Assembly: GCA_963210315.1 (NCBI GenBank) | Contig: OY723267.1 | Span: forward strand, 434,001-498,000 | Direction: 5' to 3' | From: Rhynchopus euleeides | Lineage: Eukaryota > Euglenozoa > Diplonemea > Diplonemida > Diplonemidae | DNA: 64,000 bases | Program-made: the position numbers and the translations under genes | Shown here: one piece after another, positions 53,459 to 64,000 of the stretch | How the letters are laid out: every line of letters begins with the position of its first letter | Position numbering within the stretch: position 1 is the stretch's first letter | Notes under the pieces: generated by a model | The model's database searches: none | What the model was told of the DNA's origin: nothing | What the model saw: only the letters and a program-made list of their open reading frames with translations

Positions 53459-55087
53459 CTATGGGCTGCCGCTGCCGGCAACGGCCTTCTGCGGATGTCG
53501 TGTGCGGCTCGTCAGCTCAGTTGCGGCACACATGATGCTGCTGTGCCGGGGCAGCTTGTACTGCTTCAGGCCAATAAAGACAGCATGCGACTCGACATCG
53601 CCCAGGCGCTCCCCATACACACGGTGCTGCATCAGGTCGTCTGTCTGCTGCTGGAAGGCAGCCTGCAGCTTGGGCGGGTGATAGTAGAGGTCCAGCAGGG
53701 CGGACGCAGGAAGCTCCAGCATCAACGCCAGGTGGTGCTCTGCCGCAAAGGGATCGAGTGCCGTCGCTGCAGGCAACACAAGCGTCCGCATCGTATCCTC
53801 CCGCAGGCGTGCGTCAGCCTCGCTGCCGAGGTAGTGCGCAGGGAAGCCCTGCGGCAGGGCAAGCCCCAGGCACACGCGCAGCTCGCGTGCCATCACCTCA
53901 GACTCGCATCGCAGTTCCCGGCAAAGGCTGTCAAACCAGCGTGCAGCTTCGTGCATGCCAGCGGCAGGGGGCGTGGAAACGCCTGCCCTGCCCCCAGCAA
54001 CCAGCACCCACCTGCCCTGCAGCCGCACGGATGTGTTCTGCAGCGTTGCAAGCGAATCGCCCTCCGCTTCTCCAGGATCGCCCGCGTCGCAGAGAAACTC
54101 GAGACAGGTGTCGTGCGTCGCGATGCTGCTGCACACCACCCCCGTGCTGCGCGAGGCACACCGCCGCAGCGTGAGCACACCCGCAGCACTCCCCACCACC
54201 CACGTCCGCACCACGCTCGCGGGGGTGCTGTCGGCAACCTCCTTCAGCTTGCACAGCACGCCCCCGAGGGCGCTGCGCAGCACCGCCCAGCTGCTGCGCC
54301 CACCCTGCAGCAGCATCAGGCGCTGCGTCAGGCAGGGCGCGTGCTGCAGGATCCCCCGCCACCGCTTGGAGGCACGCAGCAGCCGCACCAACACGCTGTC
54401 GGGGAGATAGCGTGCCACACGCGCCACTGCCTCAGGGCTGTGCATCACAAGGCAGCGGCTGCGCTGCACCTCACGCTGCTTCCGCACGACACTCGAAAGC
54501 TGTGCGCGCGCCACGGCGAGGGACACCTCCTTGACCTCCCTGCAGGCTGTGATGGGGGCGCCCCGCAGCGACCTGCCGTTGAGGCACCCGGCATGATCAT
54601 CGTCGCCACGCTCCATGAGGAAGCGGTGGTCATCCACAGCCTCGAGGGTGTCGAGCTCTGCGTAGAGGGCGTCCTTCTGCCGGCGGATGCTGTTCAGCGT
54701 CGCCTTCGCGCTGCCACGCATGGCGAGGGCATCGAGGTGGCGCCACACTTCGCTCGCCAGCTTGGCACACCCGCTGTCCCGCGTGTCCTCCAGCAGGACC
54801 AGAACCTCCAAGGGGTCCTGCAGCCCCTCCAAGGCACGCACGACAGGCGCCCACCCCGAAGGGCTGCGGTGCGTCCCCGCCTGCACCCAGGACCCCCTCT
54901 CCCACCCCCTCACGGTGACATGCCACTCCGCAGCAGCATCCGCCGGCACGCTGCGAGCCTCCAGTGAGATGACCCGGTCGACAACGAGGCGTGCATAGCC
55001 AACCGAAATGATGACGGTTGCATCCACGCCATCGGCAGTCGGCACCGTGAAGGCATGGGCTGTATCGGTGTGGCTCGCGGCAATCAT
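53459..55087 (-). CDS. 542-aa protein with a weak F-box-like motif
   Basis: Start taken at the ATG at 55087; the upstream frame is low-complexity Pro/Gly. The N-terminal half has a beta-rich look ('ATVIISVGYARLVVDRVISLEARSV'), then helices. Around residues 217-255, 'EAVARVARYLPDSVLVRLL' with 'RASKRWRGIL' resembles an F-box (Leu-Pro ... Leu ... Arg-Trp). If real, the protein would be a substrate adaptor of an SCF ubiquitin ligase. The C-terminal half has no recognised repeat. It lies 217 bp downstream of the LRR gene and 180 bp upstream of the coiled-coil gene, all on the same strand. The existence of the gene is well supported by frame length and composition; the function is a guess. Confidence 0.55.
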   Translation of the reverse strand: MIAASHTDTAHAFTVPTADGVDATVIISVGYARLVVDRVISLEARSVPADAAAEWHVTVRGWERGSWVQAGTHRSPSGWAPVVRALEGLQDPLEVLVLLEDTRDSGCAKLASEVWRHLDALAMRGSAKATLNSIRRQKDALYAELDTLEAVDDHRFLMERGDDDHAGCLNGRSLRGAPITACREVKEVSLAVARAQLSSVVRKQREVQRSRCLVMHSPEAVARVARYLPDSVLVRLLRASKRWRGILQHAPCLTQRLMLLQGGRSSWAVLRSALGGVLCKLKEVADSTPASVVRTWVVGSAAGVLTLRRCASRSTGVVCSSIATHDTCLEFLCDAGDPGEAEGDSLATLQNTSVRLQGRWVLVAGGRAGVSTPPAAGMHEAARWFDSLCRELRCESEVMARELRVCLGLALPQGFPAHYLGSEADARLREDTMRTLVLPAATALDPFAAEHHLALMLELPASALLDLYYHPPKLQAAFQQQTDDLMQHRVYGERLGDVESHAVFIGLKQYKLPRHSSIMCAATELTSRTRHPQKAVAGSGSP

Positions 55088-55304
55088 CCAGCCCTGCGAA
55101 GGTGGGGTGGGAGGGGTGGGGGGGCGCGGGGTGAGACTTTCAAACACTACGGTTAGGGTTGGGAGAAACCGCACCACCCGCCCCCCCCCCCCCCCAACTG
55201 CCACCCGATGTGCGGCCAACGAGGCACGCGGTTGCCTGCTGGGAGGAGGAAGGGGGGGGGGGGTGGGCTGGTTGGCGGTTGGGGGGACTGCAGACGGGCT
55301 GTGC

Positions 55305-57526
55305 TCAGTAGTTATACGGCGGGTAGTCAGGAGTGCCGATGCACGCCCTGCAGTGCCGCTCCTCGATGGTGGCGAGCTTCACAGCGCAGGAGTCGTCGTG
55401 GGCATTCCGCTCCGTTGCGGTGATGTCCTGCTTCCGCTGCTTGAGCTCCCTGATCTTGTGGAGGAACTGGTCGTCGGTGCGCTGCCGGTACATCTGCGTG
55501 TTGGACTTCCAGTAGCTCACGACACGCTCCATCTCCTCCTCCTGCAGGTGTAGTGTTGGTGGTGTGACAGAGGGAGAGGGAACAGCAGAACGGGAAGCTG
55601 CATAGCTGACAGCAGAGAGGCGAGGATGACACTCCTCCCACACGCAGGCCGTGTGGGGGATGAATGCAACGGACCTCTGCCTGCCATATAAGGAGGCGTG
55701 CCTGCCATACCTCTGCAGCCTGGATCTGGAGGTCCTCCTCTTCTTCGATGTCGGCAAGCGCCTGGCGCTCGTCGTCCAGAACCAGGTCATCGTCGTAGAT
55801 GCGCTCCATGAGGGAGATGATCTCATGCCAGATGCTCCCAGTGTACCTGCGTGTGGTGCGGTGTGAAGGTGTGAGGGTGTGGGAGAGGGGCAGTGAGATG
55901 CCCCCACACAGATAGATGCGTGGCATACTTTGCAATGTCTTCTGAGAACAGCTGCGGCGTGTCCTTTGCGATCTGCTTGTCCCCGCGGTACCACATGTCC
56001 GCCTCGACGAAGAAGGACGAGGGTTTGCACCGCAAGGGCCTGTCGCAAACAGCACGCACCGCCACCTTCTGCAGACCCAGCAGGAGCCGCTGTGGCCACA
56101 CCCCCTCTTGCGAGGCGCGGGTGCGCAGCACCTGCTGCAGCAGCTCCATGCCTGACCCCTCCTGCTCCAGCACGAGCTTGATGGTTGCCCCGTTGGTCTT
56201 CTTCATGCAGCAGGTGTTCTGGTCCACGAGCTTGAAATAGTGCAGCGCCTGCTCCTTCTCCACCCCCGTGAGCTTCTCGCGATGCTCAAACACCGCCCCG
56301 TCAGACGAAGCACTGACGACTGCCGACACGGCTGCTGTGTCACACGTCCACATCGACGGTGCCATCAGCGCATCGGTAGGGGTGCATGTGACAACAACCT
56401 GCCAGAACACAGCTGATTTCACATCCAGCTCAACGTAAGGCGTGCCAGCGATGCCAAAGGGCTCTGTGTTGTCGGTCCGCAGCTGCGCCCACGCCCCGAA
56501 CGAGCTACCTCTGTTCCTCTCGAGCTGTGCCCCGATGCGCTTCGACCACACCGCAGAGCACACGCTGGTCCCATCCACCTTCAGGTCCACCACCTGCTCG
56601 TTGCACCGCGCAAGGTAGTACAGCTCTGCCGCCCCTGCCTGCGAGATGCCCTCGTTGTCCCCCACGTCGAGGCTCGTCAGCGACGGGTGCAGCAGCAGCG
56701 CCTGCGTCAGCAGATGCATCGAGTTGTTGGTGATCCCGTTCCCCCTCAGGTTCAGGCTCCGGAGGTTGGGCAGCAGCCGCACCACCTCGATCAGCGGCTT
56801 CAGCCCGTTGTCCCCCAAATAGTAGGCGGTGGGGGGCACCTTGGTGGCATCCGCTGCCAGGCTCAGCTCCGTAACGTCCTCTGGGAGACTTTTGATCAGC
56901 GTCAGCAGCGCCTTCCGGGGGGGCTTCCCTAAAATGGCGTTGTGGTGGTGGGAATAGATCTCGGAAAAGTTCATCCCATCCTGCACCGTGTGCTGCGACA
57001 CGTCGAACTGCAGCGCCTTCATGAAGCTGCGGATCTTCACGACGAGCTCATCGATCATCGCAGCCTGGCCCTGGTGGACAATGTGGAAGCACTGCTTCTG
57101 CATCGCATCGACAAGAGGACTGCCGCGCCCCACCACGTCCTGCATTATGATAGGAATCACAATGGGCGTCGAGCAGACGTACGACCTCCTCAAGGCATAG
57201 TAGAGTGCAATCATGCTGACCCCACTCCGCAGCCAGTCGCTGGTGACAATGCAGATAAACACGGAGGATCGCTTCAGAAAGCGGATCAACTCCCGCCGCC
57301 ACGCAGTCCCGCCTATCTCACTCGTCTGAGGCACGGTGCACTGCACGCCCCCCAAGAGGAGGCGCCGCCGCAGCGACTGGCAGAAGGCGACGATGTCAGG
57401 GCTGGTGGGGGACATGGAGATCATCGCGGTGCACCGCCCTCCGATAGGGGGGCCGTCATCGCTGGTGACGCTCCGCGGTGAGTTGAGGGGCGCATCCCCG
57501 CTGGCAGCCCCGCCTGCTCTGGACAT
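55305..57526 (-). CDS. TIR-like / leucine-rich repeat protein
   Basis: Three exons (57526-55929, 55846-55711, 55541-55305) join in frame to 656 residues with GTATGC and GTATGG donors. Residues 33-170 resemble a TIR domain: 'AMISMSPTSPDIVAFCQSLR', 'WRRELIRFLKRSSVFICIV' and 'SDWLRSGVSMIALYYALRR'. The Glu expected after the Ser of the fifth segment in NAD-cleaving TIRs is not obvious, so catalysis is doubtful. Ribonuclease-inhibitor-type LRRs follow at about 200-330 ('LPNLRSLNLRGNGITNNSM', 'HPSLTSLDVGDNEGI'). A middle region of unknown fold comes next, and the last two exons form an acidic then basic helical tail ending 'CIGTPDYPPYNY'. There is no membrane segment, so it is probably cytosolic. 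TIR plus LRR suggests sensing or signalling scaffolds; whether this is immune-like is unknown. Confidence 0.7.
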
Positions 57527-59345
57527 GGCTCAGGTCGGGTGGGTGAGCGGGGGGGGAGCAGAGCCCAGCAGGGGTGGTGGTGAGCTGGGTGTATCCGTCT
57601 CAGCTGTTTAGAGGCGGGCAGAGGCGCTTCGCGATTTGCATCCCGGGTTGCGGGTGGGGTGTGTGGTGTAGGGTGTGGTGGTGGTGTGTGCCCCACCTAC
57701 ACACACCGCCGGCAGGATGAGAAATCGAGAGGTGAAAACAGAAAAATGTTGCCCCACCCCCGTGTAAATGATTAGGCGGGGGGAGTGGGGGAGGGCAATG
57801 TGTAGGGGAGATGACCCGCTTGCCTGTCATAGGGTGGTTGCGTGGCGCATTGGGGGTGCGGGAGGACTGCACTGCAACTGCGATGCGCGGATGCATGCGT
57901 GGGGGGGGGGGGGGGGGGGGCAGGTGCGGGTTGTTGGTGACAATCCCACACTGGGTAACACAACGATGCCTGCCAGCCTCCCCTCCTCAGCTTCTATGCC
58001 CCTGTGCACCCCTCTAAGGCGGCTGGCTATCTATCGCTTTGTATTGCGCCCAGGGCGTTCGCTCGGGGAGAAATAGGGGCCTATTTCGTTAAAAAAATGA
58101 TTCTGGGAAAACCCTTCTCCCACCTCTCTCCCGGGCATTTCTCCCAAGGGGGAGAAATTAAATAAAAAAAGTTTCTCGGAAGTTTTTGCCTCAGGTGGGA
58201 AGGGGTTCTGAAGGAGAAGGACAGCACCCTCTCGTAAAATTGATACCACCACGCTTCGCACGGAGCGGAAATAACCCAAAGAAGCGAGATCTGAACCTGG
58301 GGACCGTCGGAGCTATTGCCGGCATCAGGCCGATGTACCTCTTGAGCATGCTGTCTCAAGGTGCACGTTGTCTGTATGTGGTGTTCGACTATGAAGCGGT
58401 CTCGGGGACGAGGCTGACCAATGTTGACTGCCGTGGCCTCCGGCGGCTGGGGGGCTCTGCCCCCCAGACCCCCCTGTGACCTGTGAAGTCTGTCCAACAG
58501 GAACTAACGAGCGCATGTGACCGTGCCCTTCCTTCTCGAGAACGGGTATCGGCGACGGTCCGTGATCCTGTTTTGGGTTCGTCACCAACTCCCGAAGTAC
58601 TCACTGATTGCCGCAAAACTTCCATTTTGCAGCCGCGAACCGCGAAATGGGCCCCTTGCGCCAAACATATATAGTACCCTGGTCTGGACCCTTGAGGCAA
58701 TTTGTCTGAGGGGCCGATGTTGCATGATTTCGCGCGCGCGAAGCGCGCGCGAAAAAAATTTGAGGCGGCAATTTTACCCCTTTCTCCCACAGTCTCTGAG
58801 GAAGGTGGGAGATAGCGAACACCCTGATTGCGCCCCCCCCCTCCCAAGCTTCCATCAGGTATGTTGCAAAACCCGTGGGGCAGCAACGAATGGACGCCTT
58901 TACTCTGTGTCAGCAACTGCATGCAGCACATCACCAAAATCCTGACGGTGAGAAGCTCGCTGTTCCGAACTACCGAGTGAATGCACCACCCCACCACCCC
59001 ACCCATCCCCAAGACAAATCACTTCAAGGTTAGGAGAGAGAGAGAGAAAAAGAGGGGGGGTCAGCGTACAACAAAAAGGAAGGTACTAGCTTATATCTAT
59101 CGTGGTAGATCCAACAACCTACACCATGGTGGTATTGACATACTGCTTTGGCATTGACATCATCAAAGACACGTGGGGGGGAGGGGGGGGGGAAAGAAAC
59201 GAAACGAGGGAGGGGAATAAGGGTGAGGGGCACAGAAATGGAAAGAAAGAACTCAGCTATCGGGAGTGGGGGGGATTGGGGGGGGGGGGGGGGTTGTAGT
59301 TTGCCAGTTTGCCAGTTTGCTAGTTTGAGTTCTTTTTTGACAGCC
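57527..59345. other. Intergenic, repeats but no gene recognised
   Basis: Contains GTGGGG and GTGTGG runs (57640-57690), a G run (57901-57920) and the GGCTCTGCCCCCCAGACCCC palindromic motif (about 58450-58475) shared with the hAT-like elements. A CGCGCGCGAAGCGCGCGCG hairpin lies at about 58732-58750. GA- and G-rich tracts are next to the following element. Confidence 0.5.
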
Positions 59346-59348
59346 TAT

Positions 59349-62007
59349 GGAGGATTCTTCATATTCCTGGATTTCCCGAATTTCCTGGATTTCCCCCGGC
59401 CCCTTAGGCGATTTCAGGGCGGACAGGGCGGACATGCCCGGACCCGGAAATCCGGGTGTCCGGATGTCCGGGTCCAATTTTGACCCCCCCCCCCCCCCCC
59501 CCCGGACATTTCCCGAATTTCCCGCCCGGACATGTCCGCCCGGACATCCTGACATCCAGAAATGTCCGCCCCGGACAGGGCGGACATGTCCGGGCGGACA
59601 TTTTCTGGTGTCCGGATGTCCGGGCGGACATGTCCGGACCCGGAAATTCGGGAAATCCAATTTTGACCCCCCCCCCCCCCGGACATGTCCGGCCAGGACC
59701 TCAATAGTTTGATTTTTGGTCCAGAAAATAGTTTGAAAATTTTTGAAATCTGGGTGCCCAAATTTTTTGCTCCTAAGACCGGCGATTTGTAGGGGGACCC
59801 TTTCGAATTTTTTTTTGGAGAAGGGTAAATCAGGGTATAAGATAGACTTTTTTTCTGGCGCCGTTTTCCGGTTTTTCTGGTTTTGAAAATTTTTCGCGCG
59901 CGCCTTCGGCGCGCGACCCGCGCAAACCCTCCCAGAGTCTGAGAGGGCCCGGTGCCTGCGCGCGTCCTGTCGTACTGAGGCTGCTTGGTGGCAGGCGCAG
60001 CAGCTGCTTCGAAAGTTTGGACTCTCGGCCAAAAAACCGGTCTGGTGCAATTTTTTTACGCAGGGGGGGTCTGGGGGGCGGAGCCCCCCAGCCGCCGGAG
60101 GCCACGGTAGGGAACATCTGTTCCCTACAGTCTGGATTCGCTTGTAAGTAGGAAGGCTTCGCTGTATCGCAGCCCGGCCAGCAGGAGATCACTGGTCCTT
60201 GAGGGTTCAACCTTCAGGGTGGAGGAGGACGGTGGAGCGACCACTCGTGACAGGTGTGCGTTGTGGGTGGAGTGGGTGCACGACAGAATGGCCAAAGGGT
60301 CCACGAGATCTCTGCACACATTCCGTTATCGAGGAGATGGGCACCTAGCTGTGACGACAGGCAACAAACAAATCTCATCTGTTAGTTGCCCCCAATAGGC
60401 TTGGCGACCTTCAAGACTGCTTGAAAGTCGTTCGTGTTCTCGTCTCAGCCCTCCGGACAAGCAGATCTGTCTCGAGTTGGTGGGCTGTCGCCATGTATTC
60501 GATGGCACCGAGTGACGCTGCACAGAGGCAGACGACACGGTGAACTCCAGCGGAGGTTACCCTACCTCCGCTGGAGTACACCGTGTGTCTCCCATGAGTC
60601 TCAACTAGCGGGAGTCTTAGCGTAAATTAGCTGGAAAATAGACTCCCGTCTCCAGTACAGACTGCAGTCATAGACTCCCTCTTAGACATGGTGGCTGGAG
60701 TCCACCATGTGTGCACCTTCAAAACAGAAGAGACCTGCATGACGAGGGCATCACCACCCACCGGGCCACCCGCTAGGTCCATTTTTTCTTCTCCGCTTCT
60801 CTGCCTTCTTTGGACTATTTGAGCTCTGTGCGGATCACGATGGGGTCACTTTCTATTTTTTTATGGCGTTTTTTCTGACTGTTTTACTGTCCCAAAGTCA
60901 CAAAAAAAACCGCCAAAAATGAGACCGACCTTTTTTTTTTTCCAGAAAACCGGGAACCGGGAAACCCTGGTTTTGAAAACCGGAAAACCAGACCTATCTT
61001 ATCCCCTGGGTAAATTGAACGTTTTTGGCCAAATGAAGCCACTGCGACCATTCCCGGGCCTCGGAAATCAGATTTTGGCCCCTCAAATGCGGTGCCGGTC
61101 CGGACAAAAAACCGAAAAAATCGTGAAAAATGGCCCATTTTCCCCAGCCAAAAATGGGCCAAAAATGCCCCCCGGACACCCCCAGAGACATGTCCTAATC
61201 CGGGGTGCCAGTAGGGGGGACCTTTCGATTTTTTTTTCGAGGAGAGGTCAATTGAACGTTTTTGGACATCTGAGGCCACTGCGACCATTCCCAGGCCTCG
61301 GAAATGAGATTTTTGGCCCTCAAATGGGGTACCGGTCCCCACGAAATTCCGAAAAAATCATGAAAATCGAAAGGTCCCACGCACCAAATTCTGCCCAAAA
61401 ATCGTCAAAAATGGACATGTCATACGCAGCAAGGGGGCAAACCACTCCCCAATGCTCAATGATTCCACGGCAAGCCAGATTTTCTGATCAATTGGTTTGT
61501 TTGAGCATGTTCCTGGCCCTTGTTTGGAAAGTAGATGACCCCTGGCTGGAGAGGACGGTTGTGCTCGACCGGACGGAGAGAGAACCTTCTCCATATCCAC
61601 CTCCACTCCACAATGCCACAAGTGGCAGGAAGGCCGGGTGTTACAGGCCTCAACCAGGGTTCCAAGGCTCTCCACTTCCTGGCTGCGTCAGGGATCACCG
61701 GGTACAGCGAGCAGGATTCCCTGTCCTGACACCCCAGCATGTACCACCGGAAGAACCCGAAACAGCAGCCCCCCCCCTCATGGGGGTTGCAAGAGGCACG
61801 GAAATCGTTCAAATCGGACCAAGTCCGAAAATTCGGCACTTTCTTGGGTACAAATTGCGGTCCGAAATTTTCCGATTTTTTGAAAAAAGGCTAATTCTGT
61901 AAGGGGGACCTTTTCGAATTTTTTTTTCGGGCACTTTTTCCACAAGGAAATGTCCGCCCTGTCCGCTACTGTCCGCTACTGTCCACTACCGATTTCAAGG
62001 ATCCTCC
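59349..62007. mobile_element. TIR transposon copy 2 (inverted), TAT duplication, with nested hAT-like element
   Basis: Starts GGAGGATTCTTCAT and ends CAAGGATCCTCC, flanked by TAT at 59346-59348 and 62008-62010. It is the reverse complement of the outer part of 25730-29583. It carries the hAT-like insertion at 59831-61008 but lacks the 26264-28632 insertion, showing that site intact near 61465-61475. Removing the insertion leaves about 1,475 bp, agreeing with copy 1. Confidence 0.85.
59831..61008. mobile_element. hAT-like element, second copy (inverted)
   Basis: Starts CAGGGTATAAGATAG and ends with the inverse of CAGGGGATAAGATAG. It is the reverse complement of 22583-23782. Flanks share GGTAAAT (59824-59830 and 61009-61015); the intact target is visible in copy 1 at about 29094-29103. 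No transposase inside. Confidence 0.85.
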
Positions 62008-62292
62008 TATCTAGCCTGAAATATGAATCTAGAGCCCATCCCCGTCACCCCATCACCCCCCACCGTGTGAATAGAAGAAAGGAGCTGGCTTGGCTTGGCT
62101 TGGCTATAGCTGGGGGCGGGGTGGGAGGGCCGTTCTGAGAGAGGCAAAGGCATCCAGTGATGTGCGCTGCACTGCAACTGCACAGCACTGTGGCAAAACT
62201 GGAGGGCAAACTGGACCCTGTGCGAAGCGCCCGGAGGAGGCTGAGTAGATGGGGGACACCGGCTTTTGGCACTCTGGTGGGGAGAAGGGTGA

Positions 62293-63531
62293 TCACGTCG
62301 AGAAGGGTGAGGACGCACCATCAGCCTGTGGTGGCGGTGACGCCAGGATCTCCCTCGCCCTGTTAGGGATGTTGAGCAACGCGAGGAACTCGTCGTCGTC
62401 CTCCGACCTCAGCACCTCGCGCTGCTGGTTTTTGATGAGCTGCTTCGTGTCGAGTATCTCAGCCTTCAGCCGCTGCTTCGCCTCCTTCGTGCGCTGCTTC
62501 TGCTCGTCCATCTGCCGCTTGAAGCTCTGCAGGTCCTCCTCCTTCACCACCAGCATCCCCTCCGCCTCCTTCGCACGCGCCTCGGCAGCTTCTCTCGCGC
62601 GCCCTGCCTCCTCACAGAGAGACCGCATCTTGTCGTACTCCTCCTTCATGTCCTTCCGGTCCTTCTCAAACTCTGTGCAGAGCTCTTGGCTGTGCAGGCT
62701 GTAGAGTGCGGGGGGGGTGTGACGCGTGTGGTGATGCCTCAGCATTCGGGGCAGACCAGCCCCAGCAGGGGTGAGGTGTTCTCCACGCGACAAGCGTCAG
62801 CGTATCACAATCACAAACAAGTCAACCCCTGGAAAGGGCACAGTGGTGACGGGGTGTTGCCATGTTGTCTGCATACAGCGATTTTTTCAGAGATGTGCTC
62901 AGCGTTGATATCGCACCGCTTGCGGTGCGCTTCACCATCGCCAGCTCCTCCCGCAGCTCGTCGGCGGACTTATCCTGAGGCAGAGCGGAGGGTGGTGGTG
63001 CGGCAATATGCACAGTCTACAGAGGGGGCAGTGGCTGCTCGCATGCAGACGCATGCCAACACGGCAGGACAAACAACTGCCCCCATTTGCAGGGCCAACC
63101 ACGCCCAGGAGGCATACCGACCCTTCCTGCTCGAGGGTGGTGGACGGGATGGACTCGCGTCGCCCCTCAGTCTCACGGCGCGCTGCTGTGATCATGGCTT
63201 CGGACACCAGTTCGCGGTTCTCCTCCTGTGGGGTGGGTGGGGTGGAAGCGGGAAGGGGCATTGAAACAGGAAGAGGGCCGAGGTACAAAAGAGGCACAGG
63301 GATCGGGGCTGTGCAGTATTACAAAAGAAGCGAACACAACATACCTGGAGCTTTGCGATCTCCTTCTGAGATGCATCGTACAGGGCTTGTGTCTCGTCGA
63401 GAGATGTGCTCAGGATCTGCATTGTCTCGATTTCCGCACGTCTGCTCTCCAGCAGTGCCTCGTACTCAGCAGCCCGCCGCTCGAGCAAATTCTCTTGCGA
63501 GTTGTTCAGGTCCTGCAGCTCCTTGATCTTC
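62293..63531 (-). CDS. Coiled-coil protein, 3' four exons (5' part missing)
   Basis: Four exons (63531-63345, 63225-63118, 62974-62877, 62698-62293) join in frame to 266 residues ending at the stop at 62293. The first exon begins with the last base of a split codon after a CAG acceptor, so at least one earlier exon exists, probably beyond the right edge. Nearly the whole fragment is heptad-bearing helix ('NSQENLLERRAAEYEALLE', 'TKQLIKNQQREVL'), ending in a short acidic and Pro/Ser-rich tail. No catalytic motif is visible. A centrosomal, Golgin-like or motor-associated role would fit but is unproven. The exon and intron borders follow the GTATG...CAG rule of the other genes. Confidence 0.75.
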
Positions 63532-63553
63532 CTGCAACAGAGGAGGAGGTGCG

Positions 63554-63910
63554 GTGGGCTTTGGCACAGACCATGCAAAATTTTTCCAGCCCGTTCTCTG
63601 CAGCACTGGCTCTTTCCACACAACAAACAGCCACGTGGCTGACGTCGCCACCAACACCTTTGTACTGCCCGTGCCTTCCACCGCTTCTTCCTTGCAGGGA
63701 TTCCTCTCGGACACCACGTCGGAATATCTTGAACAGTACAAGTGCGAGGGAGGGTGCGGGGCGAGGGGTGCGGATCACACCGCGCGCTACCATCTGAAGG
63801 AAAACATTCGTTTCCCGCACGTCCTCGTGGCAACTTTTGGCCGCTTCAAGGTAACAGCCAGGCGGACAGCCGACGGAGTGCTAGACGAATACAGCCCGGT
63901 TCACGGCTGA
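63554..63910 (+). pseudogene. Antisense fragment resembling a ubiquitin-specific protease (USP) domain
   Basis: On the plus strand, about 85 codons ending at 63910 read 'NTFVLPVPSTASSLQGFL', then 'EQYKCEGGCGARGADHTA' and 'FPHVLVATFGRF'. This order fits the finger and following segment of a C19 peptidase (SL..L...E.L...Y.C..CG...A.......P..L.....RF). The catalytic Cys and His boxes are absent and the frame stops inside the domain. It lies opposite the upstream intron of the coiled-coil gene. It may be a gene fragment captured by a transposon, or an exon of a plus-strand gene extending past the edge. Confidence 0.4.
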
Positions 63911-64000
63911 GGAACAGGTGACTGTCTCGGGAACGTCACACGATTGGCAGGATGTATCAGCCCAGTACAGGCTAGTTGCTTGTACAAAGCATATGGGGGG

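Noticed and set aside
53495-54967. 490-aa plus-strand frame
   Set aside because: Antisense shadow of the F-box-like gene, with no motif of its own.

Overview
This window looks like nuclear DNA from a GC-rich single-celled eukaryote, most likely an alga or alveolate. A chromerid such as Vitrella is my best guess, but this is inference, not an identification. Reasons: eukaryotic genes with short GT-AG introns (37 to 365 nt), a splice-factor gene, a p24 cargo receptor, a membrane-anchored nepenthesin-type aspartic protease of the plasmepsin V/ASP5 kind, and many transposons. I saw no rRNA, convincing tRNA or CRISPR array.

Layout. 1-616 is the start of a zinc-finger reading frame that runs off the left edge. 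918-6408 is a pair of inverted arms enclosing a 9-bp satellite, into which a tyrosine-recombinase (DIRS-type) retroelement has inserted. 6409-18724 has no convincing host gene. It holds more of the 9-bp satellite, a 1.93-kb segment present twice in direct orientation, a 5'-truncated LINE between the copies, and a 1.83-kb segment present in only one copy.

Host genes, all on the minus strand, are: a kinase-fold protein (18725-20317), a p24 protein (24100-25055), PRMT5 (32046-34335), U2SURP/SR140 (35229-38865), pyruvate kinase (44436-46323), an aspartic protease (47690-49225), an MDP-1 phosphatase (50212-50766), a 718-aa coiled-coil protein (51122-53278), an F-box-like protein (53459-55087), a TIR-like/LRR protein (55305-57526) and the 3' part of a coiled-coil gene (62293-63531). 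From 44.4 to 57.5 kb they are tightly packed. They do not form one pathway: they cover RNA processing and methylation, secretion, glycolysis and proteolysis. Exon joins were fitted by eye; every multi-exon model keeps frame exactly.

The most notable part is a nested set of DNA transposons. Two inverted copies of one TIR element (25730-29583 and 59349-62007) each carry a different second element at a different site, so each copy is the empty site for the other's insertion. The element inside the first copy (26264-28632) carries a spliced 372-aa gene and a small histone-H2B-like reading frame whose helix order looks permuted. A hAT-like 1.2-kb element also occurs twice (22583-23782 with an 8-bp target duplication, and 59831-61008), and two other TIR elements lie at 31081-31431 and 42323-43311.
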